26,168 nucleotides of DNA from Devosiaceae bacterium. GTDB taxonomy: Bacteria; Pseudomonadota; Alphaproteobacteria; Rhizobiales; Devosiaceae. A program made the position numbers and the translations under genes. Position 1 is the first letter of the stretch; every line of letters begins with the position of its first letter. This document shows positions 1 through 6,420 of this stretch, in pieces. The DNA lies in assembly GCA_021648585.1 (NCBI GenBank), contig JAKISM010000012.1:1-26168 (forward strand), read 5' to 3'. The notes below the pieces were generated by a model. That model saw only the letters and a list, made by a program, of their open reading frames with translations, was not told the DNA's origin and searched no databases.

Positions 1-1
1 A

Positions 2-349
2 ATTCCTGGGCAGGCCGATAAATATCCTGGTCAACTTTCAGGCGGACAACAACCGCGGGTGGCTATCGCACGCTCGCTTTGCATGAGCCCAAAAATTATG
101 TTGTTTGATGAGCCAACATCAGCACTTGATCCTGAAATGATTAAAGAGGTGCTTGATGTTATGGTAGATCTTGCCGACACTGGCATGACCATGATTGTGG
201 TTACGCATGAAATGGGCTTTGCCAAAACCATTGCTGATGAGGTAATTTTCATGGACGAAGGTGACATTGTAGAGCGCAATAATCCTGAGGCGTTTTTTGA
301 TAATCCCGAGCATGAACGAACCCAGCAATTCCTTAGCCAAATCCTGTAG
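2..349 (+). CDS. Polar amino-acid ABC transporter ATP-binding protein (3' part, 5' end outside window)
   Basis: This is the C-terminal 115 residues of the ATPase of a polar amino-acid (GlnQ/AapP/HisP-type) ABC importer, which would power uptake from the cytoplasmic face of the membrane. The open frame runs from the first bases of the window, so the start and Walker A are missing. Visible in order are the ABC signature, read as [15 protein letters not shown], the Walker B and D-loop segment [13 protein letters not shown], and the switch histidine in VVTHEMGF. The end, with [20 protein letters not shown], is typical of this subfamily. The signature normally reads LSGGQQQR, so the proline is unusual. 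A GTG at 59 is internal to the domain and is not a real start. Family assignment is firm; the substrate cannot be told from this piece. Confidence 0.93.
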   Translation: MPGQADKYPGQLSGGQQPRVAIARSLCMSPKIMLFDEPTSALDPEMIKEVLDVMVDLADTGMTMIVVTHEMGFAKTIADEVIFMDEGDIVERNNPEAFFDNPEHERTQQFLSQIL

Positions 350-386
350 TTACCTAAGTTTTTGAACACACTGTTTAGAGATTCCT

Positions 387-1307
387 ATGTCCACCAATTT
401 TTTTACATCCCCCGGCAAATTCTACCGTGGCAATCTGCACACCCACTCCACCTGCTCAGACGGTGTGCTTGATCCAAGTGAGGTCTGTCGTCGCTATCAC
501 GCTGAAGGCTATGACTTTATTGCCTTAACTGATCATTTTGTTGGTCTGTTTGACTATCCGATTACAGACACAACAAGATGCCGAAAAAACGGTTTTACCA
601 CCATATTAGGAGCAGAATTGCACACAGGTGCTATGGAAAATGGTCATCTATGGCATATGCTGGGTATAGGGCTTCCTACTGATTTTACACCACCAAATGC
701 GCCTAATTTTCACCCTATTAAAGGCTCGGAATCAGCTGCCGATATAGCGCAACGGGCACGGGATGCTGGTGCATTTGTAGTTATTGCGCATCCGCATTGG
801 TCTGGCTTGAGCGAAGCCGATGCCCTTTCAATCCCTGCAGCCCATGCGGTGGAGATTTACAACCATGGTTGCGTGGTGGACAATGATCGAGGTGAAGGTT
901 TCTTAACTCTGGAATATCTGCTGAACAATGATCGCCGCATGACCCTAGTCGCCGCCGATGATGCGCATTTTAATTCTCCCGATTATTTTGGTGGCTGGGT
1001 CATGGTCAAGGCCAAGAAAAATACCCCAAAGGCTCTGCTGGCGGCGTTAAAAGCTGGTGAATTCTATTCCAGCACTGGCCCACAAATTCATAATATTAAA
1101 ATTTTACATGACACGGTAATTGTTGAGTGTTCTTCAGCTACTACTGTTATTTTGCAGGGTCAGGGAACCTCAATGGCAACCTTGCACGGCGAAAGCATGA
1201 CTACTAGCAAGCTCTCTCGTGAACGGCTAGCAGGTTCAAAATGGCTGCGTGTTACGGTCATTGATCGCGCTGGAAAACGTGCTTGGTCAAACCCGATCTG
1301 GGTGTAG
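387..1307 (+). CDS. PHP-domain metal-dependent phosphoesterase
   Basis: This 306-residue protein has the metal-binding motifs of the PHP (polymerase and histidinol phosphatase) superfamily, close to the CehA/YciV-like phosphoesterases. Visible motifs are NLHTHSTCSDG (His18, His20, Asp25), ALTDH (Asp49, His50), GAELHTG, VVIAHPHWSG, the EIYNHG segment and AADDAHF. Together these can build the tri-metal site. There is no signal peptide or membrane segment, so it is probably cytoplasmic. It starts 37 nt after the ABC ATPase on the same strand and may be cotranscribed with it; similar PHP genes are sometimes found beside amino-acid transporters. The C-terminal 80 residues look like a small beta-rich appendage. 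The substrate is unknown. The ATG at 387 gives the HTH motif its usual distance from the N-terminus. Confidence 0.88.
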   Translation: MSTNFFTSPGKFYRGNLHTHSTCSDGVLDPSEVCRRYHAEGYDFIALTDHFVGLFDYPITDTTRCRKNGFTTILGAELHTGAMENGHLWHMLGIGLPTDFTPPNAPNFHPIKGSESAADIAQRARDAGAFVVIAHPHWSGLSEADALSIPAAHAVEIYNHGCVVDNDRGEGFLTLEYLLNNDRRMTLVAADDAHFNSPDYFGGWVMVKAKKNTPKALLAALKAGEFYSSTGPQIHNIKILHDTVIVECSSATTVILQGQGTSMATLHGESMTTSKLSRERLAGSKWLRVTVIDRAGKRAWSNPIWV

Positions 1308-1701
1308 GTTGTCATAAATTTGCGAACAAAAAATGTAGAAATTTATTGCAGACACGAAAAGTTGATTATGGTTTAAAGAAATTGATAGTTTTCGCTAACA
1401 CAGCAGCACTACCTATTTATAATAATTAGTGATATGCTATTGCATCTTTTGAAATCATTGAAAGTGCTGAATCTCAAAAAACTGCGTATAGCCCCGTATT
1501 GGTTGCACATTCTGTTACGCAATTTGCACACGTTAAATTCTTAACTAATTGGAATATAACGATAAAGCCTGTTAAAGTTTTATTTTGGGGAACTCCCCAC
1601 CCGCCATTTTACTTTATGAAACTCTTTTAACTATTTGATTTTACTCAATATTATTTTGGAAATTTCAGGTAATGTGTTTTTCTGTAACTTGCTATACATT
1701 T

Positions 1702-1722
1702 TGCTGCACAATCTGCTGCACA
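1702..1722. repeat. Tandem TGCTGCACA pair
   Basis: The 9-mer TGCTGCACA occurs at 1702-1710 and again at 1714-1722, with the spacer ATC between copies. Short repeats at one helical turn of spacing near an att-like sequence are what integrase arm-binding sites look like. No integrase gene remains nearby, so that reading is only a suggestion. Confidence 0.4.
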
Positions 1723-1781
1723 TAAATTTTTAACCTGTTGAAATACAATAATTTAATTATTTTTTTGAATCCTGAAAACGG

Positions 1782-1821
1782 ATGTTCAGTCCGCCACACA
1801 AAACCTTATTTTACTGAACAT
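1782..1821. repeat. 9-bp perfect inverted repeat
   Basis: ATGTTCAGT (1782-1790) and ACTGAACAT (1813-1821) are perfect reverse complements separated by 22 bp. The left arm overlaps the tRNA-3'-end-like segment. There is no T-run after the right arm, so it is not an intrinsic terminator. It could be a protein-binding site or a core-site inverted repeat from a lost integrative element. Confidence 0.45.
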
Positions 1822-1936
1822 TACATTGTCCTTTTTGTTAGTTTTGGTTAATGTCATTGTAATTTTATCTTTTTAAGTGGTTTAGGGACGTTTATTTATG
1901 AGTTGTTTTTCTGGAATAAAGCTGATGGTTTGAAGT

Positions 1937-1962
1937 GGTCGTGTCACGTTTTTGTGCCGCTC
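1937..1962 (+). repeat. IS terminal inverted repeat (orfB side)
   Basis: This 26-bp repeat matches the reverse complement of 3165-3190 at 23 positions. The outer 12 bases (GGTCGTGTCACG) and the inner 8 (TGCCGCTC) are identical, and the three mismatches lie in the T-rich middle. It lies just downstream of the orfB stop, as expected for the right end of an IS3 element. Confidence 0.85.
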
Positions 1963-1973
1963 GGTGTATTTAT

Positions 1974-2859
1974 TTAAGCAGCAATTTGTTCAAAAGCCAA
2001 GGGGCTTTTCCAACCTAGTGCCGAATGTTTTCTCCTTGGATTATAGAATCCATTAATATATTCAAATATAGCAATTTCTGCCTGACGTCTAGTTTGCCAT
2101 GTGTACCTCCATATAAGTTCCGCCTTGATAGTCTTAAAAAATGTTTCCATAGTTGCGTTGTCCCACGGGTCAAGCCCGAGGGCAGGCTCCACAGTTACCT
2201 TTACCTGACATTGATATTTTAAAACCCAAATCACGTAATCGCTTTTGGTAATCATGTGAGCAATATTGGCTTCCACGATCACTATGGTGAATGCAGCCTT
2301 TGGGTGGTTTGCGTAAAGCTATCGCCATATCTAACGCACGTATCGCTAAATCCTTCTTCATACGATTGCTAACTGCCCAACCAATCACACGGCGTGAATG
2401 TAAATCCAACACAGCAGCAAAGTAAAGCCATCCTTCACGTGTCCAGATATAACTAATATCCACCACCCATTTCTGATTGGGTTTATTAGCTACAAAGATC
2501 TGCTTCAACAGATTAGGCGCAATGTTGAACTTGTGGTTGCTGTCCGTTGTAACCTTGTGTTTACGGGTTCTAACCACAGATATATTGTTCTGGCGCATCA
2601 ACCTACCAACCCGACGATGTCCGACTTGCAAACCAAGCTCTTTCAATTCAGCAGTCATTCGTGGTCTGCCATAACTGTTAAGGCTTAGTGCAAATTGCTC
2701 ACGTATATGGGCAAGTAAAACCATATCAGCTCGTTGGCTTTGACTTATGGTACGTGTACGGTAAGCACGATAACCACGGGTGCTGACATCCATAATTTTA
2801 CACAAACGTTCAATTGGCAACTTGCCAAGCTGTTCTTCAATAAACCTAAATCTCATCAT
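1974..2859 (-). pseudogene. IS3-family transposase OrfB, interrupted
   Basis: OrfB is the DDE integrase part of the transposase. The 5' piece (2170-2859) contains the first two catalytic aspartates, in WVVDISYIW and HHSDRGSQY. The 3' piece resumes in another frame with DNATMETFFKTIKAE, which holds the catalytic Glu, and ends with the usual HSALGWKSPLAFE tail. Between GNC and DNA the family normally has one Tyr codon (GNCYDNA). Here 28 nt (2163-2190) replace those 3 nt, giving a net +25 shift and an in-frame TGA at 2170-2172. The catalytic triad is therefore split and no active OrfAB can be made. The rest of the reading frame is well preserved, so the damage is recent relative to general decay. 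Confidence 0.88.
2163..2190 (-). repeat. REP-like palindromic insert inside orfB
   Basis: On the minus strand the inserted 28 nt contain CCTCGGGCTTGACCCGTGG: arms CCTCGGG and CCCGTGG around CTTGA, with one mismatch. This closely resembles the CCTCGGGCTTGACCCGAGG core of short interspersed palindromes known from many alphaproteobacterial genomes. It is much more GC-rich than the surrounding IS. It replaces the Tyr codon of the YDNA motif of the transposase. Confidence 0.65.
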
Positions 2860-3128
2860 TTTTGGCTCGCGAAGAACTGTGTTGCCTTTTTTAATATCTC
2901 CCTCTCCTCACGCAGAAGGCGGACTTCCTTGCGAAGCCGCTCATTTTCCTGAATTAAGTCAACCTGAGGCTCATGCTGTATAACAACGTCACGTTCCTCC
3001 CTAATCCAACGGCAAAGCGTTGATAAAGCAATCTTAAAGTCTGAAGCAACTTGCCTGCGTGTAAGACCACTAGCAAGTGCAACACGCACAGCTTCTCGTT
3101 TAAATTCTAGTGTAACTTTCTTTCCCAT
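2856..3128 (-). CDS. IS3-family transposase OrfA
   Basis: OrfA is a 90-residue DNA-binding protein that recognises the IS ends. Residues 1-45 carry the HTH_Tnp_1 fold (FKREAVRVALASGLTRRQVASDF ... LCRWIREE is the core; the pieces here are separated by a few residues). Residues 58-85 form a leucine-zipper-like heptad series (NERLRKEVRLLREEREILKK) used for dimerisation. The stop codon overlaps the orfB start as ATGA, with the A-rich run CAAAAATGA just before it, the usual place for the -1 frameshift that makes the OrfAB fusion in this family. OrfA itself looks intact. Confidence 0.9.
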   Translation of the reverse strand: MGKKVTLEFKREAVRVALASGLTRRQVASDFKIALSTLCRWIREERDVVIQHEPQVDLIQENERLRKEVRLLREEREILKKATQFFASQK

Positions 3129-3164
3129 TTATATTCTCCTTTAATGCAATATATGCGATTAATG

Positions 3165-3190
3165 GAGCGGCATCAAACCGTGACACGACC
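3165..3190 (-). repeat. IS terminal inverted repeat (orfA side)
   Basis: This is the partner of 1937-1962, 37 bp upstream of the orfA start codon. It abuts the eighth codon of the truncated relaxase gene. The short gap between this repeat and orfA is where the IS promoter would lie. Confidence 0.85.
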
Positions 3191-3212
3191 GTTGAGAGCC
3201 TTTGAGGATCAT
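3189..3212 (-). pseudogene. Relaxase gene, first eight codons only, cut by the IS
   Basis: An ATG overlaps the mobC stop as ATGA (ATG at 3212-3210, TGA at 3211-3209) and reads MILKGSQR, then runs into the IS terminal repeat. MILKGSQR is how relaxase/mobilization nuclease proteins that follow this kind of MobC commonly begin, from recall of the family. The overlap and the mobC-relaxase order agree with that. No continuation of a relaxase is present on the far side of the IS (1308-1936), so the gene is lost. The fragment is very short, so identity rests on the motif plus context. Confidence 0.55.
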
Positions 3213-3697
3213 GGTGTGAACCTCTTTGGCTGGATTTTATTATTGATTGAGGCTCTAGGCTTAGCAGCAGCACGAGCAAAGCTCTGCGATGTGCTTTCGA
3301 CAATTTTACCGTTGCCATTGGTGGCAACGCCAAGCGCTTTCAATAACAGCTCACGCATGGCGGTAACATCATTGCAAGCGCGGTTTAAAAGACGTTTGGT
3401 CTCATCATCGAAATAGAGAGAACCAGAATTTGCGGCTTTGGCCAGTTGATTAAGATTATTAACAATCCGACTTGCACCAAGGCACGCCAAAAGCTCAGCC
3501 AGTGCTTTTTCGTCGATTTCAGGAGTTTTGCGCCGTTTACGGTATTTAGGAGCATCTTCAGCAAACAACAGAGATTTGATATATGACCCAAGCGGCATAC
3601 TCCCCGCATTGCGTTCAAGTTGCACGCGCTCCTCAAACGTCAAACGTAATGAAAACGGCGGTATCCGCGACCCAACCTGTCCGATAGGGCGCTTCAT
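3209..3697 (-). CDS. MobC-like plasmid mobilization (relaxosome) protein
   Basis: This 162-residue protein resembles the MobC family of relaxosome accessory proteins, which bind near oriT and help the relaxase open the DNA. Residues 1-40 (RPIGQVGSRIPPFSLRLTFEER followed by a segment ending GSYIKSLLF) have the ribbon-helix-helix-like opening of the family, and LGASRIVNNLNQLAKAANSG is the typical central helix. The C-terminal 30 residues are basic and variable. The frame is open and of normal length, so the gene may still be intact. Its downstream partner, the relaxase, is cut by the IS after eight codons, so no conjugative function is expected in isolation. Upstream lies a GC-richer palindromic leader that may hold the oriT. 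It is more GC-rich than flanking core genes, which fits a transferred element. Confidence 0.82.
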   Translation of the reverse strand: MKRPIGQVGSRIPPFSLRLTFEERVQLERNAGSMPLGSYIKSLLFAEDAPKYRKRRKTPEIDEKALAELLACLGASRIVNNLNQLAKAANSGSLYFDDETKRLLNRACNDVTAMRELLLKALGVATNGNGKIVESTSQSFARAAAKPRASINNKIQPKRFTP

Positions 3698-4063
3698 AGC
3701 TTTGGCCCCCGCAGGCCAGTCTCGCTATGCTTTAACACTTCATTCCAATCCGCTAATTCTTCAAATAATGCGTTCGACCTTTCTCTGTCGAAGTGCACCA
3801 TTTATCTCACGCTAATTCGCTTTGCGAATGCTCCGATGGGGCGGCGCTAGCGCCGGCGAGCCCAAAGCTCGCTGTCCTGAAAGATGAATACTAAATATGC
3901 CTAACGTCTTCTCTTTATTCCTGCCACCGTACTCGTTCGCTCACTTCTTTCCTCACGCTAACGTCACACAGATTAAATTAAACCTTCGCAATTATTCTTA
4001 TTGCTGACTTGTTTTTCTTTCCTCATGGCGTAACTTAAACATGTGATTCATGGGACAAGAAAA
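3698..4063. other. Leader between mobC and mgtE, with palindromes
   Basis: This 366-bp stretch has no supported gene. It is compositionally mixed. 3700-3880 is GC-richer and packed with short palindromes: ATTCGC-TTT-GCGAAT at 3815-3829, GGCGCTAGCGCC at 3843-3854, and a GCGAGC/GCTCGC hairpin at 3856-3872. 3900-4040 is pyrimidine-rich and resembles the flanking chromosome more closely. The boundary of the former mobile element with the chromosome probably lies in the second half, but no direct repeat marks it. Confidence 0.5.
3843..3880 (+). other. oriT: Candidate oriT hairpin and nic-like site
   Basis: The palindrome GGCGCTAGCGCC (3843-3854) is followed by a hairpin with arms GCGAGC (3856-3861) and GCTCGC (3867-3872) around CCAAA, and directly by TGTCCTGA (3873-3880). 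In MOBP-type origins such as RP4 an inverted repeat sits just upstream of a nic site of the form ATCCTG. The layout here is alike, 150-180 bp upstream of mobC, where oriT commonly lies. The core differs by one base (GTCCTG), so this is a proposal from arrangement, not an identification. Confidence 0.35.
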
Positions 4064-5467
4064 ATGATGCAGCAGCAAGGAAATTTACAAGGAAATTCTA
4101 CAGATATTCCTTTGCACGATAATAATGGGCAAATCTCAACCGTTTGGCTTCACAAGCTATTAGAGGCACTATTTCATAAAGATGTTGAAGAAACCAGAAG
4201 CCTCATGGCTAATGTTCATGCAGCGGACGTTGGTGATGTCCTTGAAGCTTTAAACGCTGATGATAGGTTTGCGCTTGTTTCTTTGCTTGGGGATAGTTTT
4301 GATTATTCTGCTTTAGCAGAAGTTGATGAGGCAGTTCGCACCCAACTCATTGATCTAATTCCCAATGCTGACATCGCACGTGGTGTTGCTGATATTGATA
4401 GTGATGATGCGGTTTATATTTTAGAAGATATTGATGAGCCTGAGCGTGAAGATATTTTGGCGAAAGTTCCAGCGCTTGAACGCATGTCGCTTAAACGCTC
4501 GCTTGATTTTCCAGAAGATAGTGCTGGGCGGCGTATGCAATCTGAGTTTATTGCCATTGCTCCTTTTTGGAATGTTGGCAAAACTATCGATCAAATGCGA
4601 GTTGATAAAGATTTGCCTGAGGAATTTTATCAAATTTATGTTGTAGATCCAACATATAATCTTATGGGCATTGTGCCGCTTGATAGACTGCTTCGAGCTA
4701 AAAGAGATGTTAAAATTGAAGATTTAATGAATGATGATATTACCACCATTCCTGCAATTATGGATCAAGAAGAGGCGGCATATATTTTTGATCATTATGA
4801 TTTAGTTGAAGTTGGTATTGTTGATGAGAATAATCGCCTTGTTGGTGTTTTAACCATTGATGATATTGTTGACGTTATCCAAGAAGAGGCCGATGAAGAT
4901 TTTCGTGCGTTGGCTGGTGTTGGGCACGAAACAATTTCGGATAGTGTTTTTTCTGCCATTAAAAGCCGTATCACGTGGCTTTTAGTTAATTTAGTAACGG
5001 CTATTTTAGCTTCTATGATAATTGCAATGTTTGATGCAACTATTCAGCAAATGGTAGCGTTAGCGGTGCTTATGCCCATCGTTGCTTCAATGGGAGGTAA
5101 TGCTGGCACACAAACCATGACGGTTACTGTGCGTGCTATTTCTATGCGAGATTTAGATAGGTTTAATATGTATCGCCTGATAAATCGTGAGGCGTTGGTT
5201 GGTCTAATAAATGGAATGATATTTGCTATTATTATCGGAATTGTAACGGCATTTTGGTTTAGCAATATTGCGCTTGGCATTGTTATAGGCATTGCGATGG
5301 TTGTGAATATGGCGGCCGCTGGAGTTGCTGGCATATTAATTCCGCTGGGACTAAATAGGGCAGGGGCAGACCCCGCAGTTGCCTCTAGTGCATTTGTAAC
5401 GACAGTTACCGATGTGGTTGGATTTTTTGCATTTCTAGGGCTGGCAGCAATTTGGTTCGGTCTATAG
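4064..5467 (+). CDS. mgtE: Magnesium transporter MgtE
   Basis: MgtE is a Mg2+-gated Mg2+ channel of the inner membrane. The 467-residue product has the full family layout: an acidic helical N-domain (about residues 30-130, ADVGDVLEAL ... YILEDIDEPEREDIL type repeats), a CBS pair (about 135-265, with LMNDDITTIPAI and VGVLTIDDIVDVIQEEA), a connecting helix, and five membrane helices from about residue 290. The pore region carries PIVASMGGNAGTQ, and DPAVASSAFVTTVTDVVGF holds the conserved Asp of the ion path. I chose the ATG at 4064 because the frame's other start, GTG at 4043, has no ribosome-binding site and adds residues that do not look conserved. It reads away from the mobilization remnant and is the first clear core gene to its right. 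Confidence 0.94.
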   Translation: MMQQQGNLQGNSTDIPLHDNNGQISTVWLHKLLEALFHKDVEETRSLMANVHAADVGDVLEALNADDRFALVSLLGDSFDYSALAEVDEAVRTQLIDLIPNADIARGVADIDSDDAVYILEDIDEPEREDILAKVPALERMSLKRSLDFPEDSAGRRMQSEFIAIAPFWNVGKTIDQMRVDKDLPEEFYQIYVVDPTYNLMGIVPLDRLLRAKRDVKIEDLMNDDITTIPAIMDQEEAAYIFDHYDLVEVGIVDENNRLVGVLTIDDIVDVIQEEADEDFRALAGVGHETISDSVFSAIKSRITWLLVNLVTAILASMIIAMFDATIQQMVALAVLMPIVASMGGNAGTQTMTVTVRAISMRDLDRFNMYRLINREALVGLINGMIFAIIIGIVTAFWFSNIALGIVIGIAMVVNMAAAGVAGILIPLGLNRAGADPAVASSAFVTTVTDVVGFFAFLGLAAIWFGL

Positions 5468-5499
5468 TAAAATACTTATTAAAATTGCTTGCAAGCCTG

Positions 5500-5514
5500 T
5501 TTACCTTTTGTTAA
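5500..5514. promoter_or_regulatory. CtrA-box-like sequence upstream of the 33-codon ORF
   Basis: Reading the minus strand gives TTAA-N7-TAAA (plus strand TTTACCTTTTGTTAA), one base from the alphaproteobacterial CtrA consensus TTAA-N7-TTAA. It lies about 70 bp upstream of the small ORF at 5585. In DNA this AT-rich, such matches also arise by chance. Confidence 0.2.
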
Positions 5515-5584
5515 GAGGTTTATTCTGATCTGTGCGCAACTTTGGGGGCAAAGGTCAGTAGTTAGTATTTTTTAAGGAGCGCAC

Positions 5585-5686
5585 ATGAGAAGTCAATCAA
5601 AGACTTTATGTTGGCGAGCTGCGAGTTGGACTTTTATTGGTCTTTTATCGTTAGGTTTTGTCATTTCTGTTATTGTGAGTAGCTAA
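5585..5686 (+). CDS. 33-residue single-span membrane peptide, unknown function
   Basis: This is a small ORF starting ATG with a perfect AAGGAG ribosome-binding site (5575-5580) about 4-5 nt upstream, ending TAA, and followed 27 nt later by a strong intrinsic terminator. The peptide has a basic N-terminus (MRSQSKTLCWR) and one hydrophobic segment of about 20 residues (FIGLLSLGFVISVIV), so a single membrane span with the N-terminus inside is likely. The RSQSKTLCWRAASW opening faintly recalls DUF2061 membrane proteins, which are about twice as long; it may be a shortened relative. It sits alone between mgtE and the GST, with an upstream 117-bp gap able to hold a promoter. I do not recognise it with certainty. 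Dedicated translation and termination signals make it likely real. Confidence 0.65.
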   Translation: MRSQSKTLCWRAASWTFIGLLSLGFVISVIVSS

Positions 5687-5713
5687 CTCATTTTTTTAAC
5701 AGTATAATTAAGG

Positions 5714-5739
5714 GGCGCTTTTGTAGCGCCTTTTTTTTT
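5714..5739 (+). terminator. Rho-independent terminator
   Basis: A perfect 6-bp stem GGCGCT/AGCGCC (5714-5719, 5725-5730) with loop TTTGT is followed by nine T residues (5731-5739). It ends transcription from the small membrane-peptide gene. It lies only 9 nt before the GST start codon, so the GST ribosome-binding site (GGAGGAAAA) immediately follows the T-run and GST expression may depend on readthrough. Confidence 0.9.
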
Positions 5740-5748
5740 GGAGGAAAA

Positions 5749-6420
5749 ATGGAATTATTAATAGCAAACAAAAATTATTCGTCTTGGTCTTTGCGTCCTT
5801 GGATATTGTTAAAACATTTTAACATTGATTTTTCTGAAACAATGCTTTTGCTTAATGGCGATGGCTGGAAAGAAAACTTAATCAAAAACACGCCCACTGG
5901 TTTTGTTCCAGTGCTAAATGTTGATGATATTCAAATTGCTGAAACTATCGCCATTATAGAGTATATAGCAGATAGGTTTCCTGATTTGCCAATTTGGCCT
6001 AAAGATATAAAGCAAAGGGCGCTTGCCCGTGCTGCTAGCGCTGAGATGCACGCTGGATTTATGAAAATTCGAAACGCAGCCCCAATGAATTTACGCCAAA
6101 CATTTCCCAATAGGGTTGATATTGATGAGATTCAAAGCGATTTAGATAGAATTGAAAAGCTCTGGGGTGAGCTTCTTGAAAAATCAAGTGGCTCATTTTT
6201 ATTTGGTGAGTTTTGTGCCGCTGATGCTATGTTTGCACCATTAGCCACAAGATTAAAAACCTATCATTTGCCAATGTCAAAAAACATTGCACAATATGTT
6301 GAAAATATTCATAATTTGTCCGCTTTTATTGAATGGAAAGAGGCAGCCCTAAAAGAAAAATGGATTGTAGAGGAGGATGAGATTGACTTCATGCAAGCAA
6401 AAAATGACAAATCTAATTAA
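5749..6420 (+). CDS. Glutathione S-transferase family protein
   Basis: This 223-residue cytosolic GST has an N-terminal thioredoxin-like domain (residues 1-80) with the NYSSWSLRPW motif supplying the catalytic serine region, the cis-proline segment GFVPVL (after TPT) and the glutathione-binding ETIAIIEYIADRF helix. The helical C-domain (about 90-210) includes FGEFCAADAMFAPLATRL, where the N-capping box sits. It probably conjugates or reduces electrophiles with glutathione; the specific substrate is unknown. It starts with ATG after a GGAGG Shine-Dalgarno. Its last 17 nt overlap the next gene (DUF1489), so the two are probably translated from one message. Confidence 0.9.
   Translation: MELLIANKNYSSWSLRPWILLKHFNIDFSETMLLLNGDGWKENLIKNTPTGFVPVLNVDDIQIAETIAIIEYIADRFPDLPIWPKDIKQRALARAASAEMHAGFMKIRNAAPMNLRQTFPNRVDIDEIQSDLDRIEKLWGELLEKSSGSFLFGEFCAADAMFAPLATRLKTYHLPMSKNIAQYVENIHNLSAFIEWKEAALKEKWIVEEDEIDFMQAKNDKSN

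Larger units (their letters stand above)
1308..1936. other. 629-bp non-coding stretch with degenerate att-like and repeat features
   Basis: No gene can be supported here. The stretch is very AT-rich. It contains two copies of TGCTGCACA 12 bp apart (1702-1710, 1714-1722), a 9-bp inverted repeat (1782-1790 with 1813-1821), and a GGGGA/TCCCC hairpin near 1588-1599. The segment at 1765-1795 (GAATCCTG ... GTCCGCCA) resembles the 3' end of a serine-type tRNA, but no complete tRNA is present. A roughly 55-codon open frame without a start (about 1436-1628, plus strand) has no recognisable similarity. Lying beside an IS and mobilization remnants, it is probably decayed mobile-element DNA. Confidence 0.5.
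1937..3190 (-). mobile_element. IS3-family insertion sequence, degenerate, 1254 bp
   Basis: The element is bounded by 26-bp terminal inverted repeats (1937-1962 and 3165-3190) that match at 23 positions, both beginning GGTCGTGTCACG outermost and ending TGCCGCTC. Inside on the minus strand are orfA (HTH plus leucine zipper) and an overlapping orfB (DDE integrase), the standard IS3 layout; the proteins look like the IS3/IS51 end of the family. The size fits. orfB is broken, so the copy should not transpose on its own. No target-site duplication is visible at any plausible boundary (for example AGT on the left and GTT on the right). With relaxase codons on one side only, this suggests deletion or recombination at the left end after insertion. 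Confidence 0.88.

Noticed and set aside
1436..1628. Open plus-strand frame of about 55-60 codons in the left intergenic region
   Set aside because: It has no start codon at its beginning, no Shine-Dalgarno and no recognisable motif. Frames of this length occur by chance.
1761..1795. A tRNA gene
   Set aside because: Only a 3'-end-like T-loop and acceptor stretch is present, with no D-arm, anticodon arm or matching 5' acceptor strand upstream.
1974..2282. A separate 102-residue ORF on the minus strand
   Set aside because: It is the 3' part of IS orfB (DNATMETFFKTIKAE onward) shifted in frame by the 28-bp insert, with 20-odd spurious residues in front.
3144..3416. Plus-strand ORF across the IS end and mobC
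   Set aside because: It is antisense to mobC, which has a clear family match; the plus frame has none.
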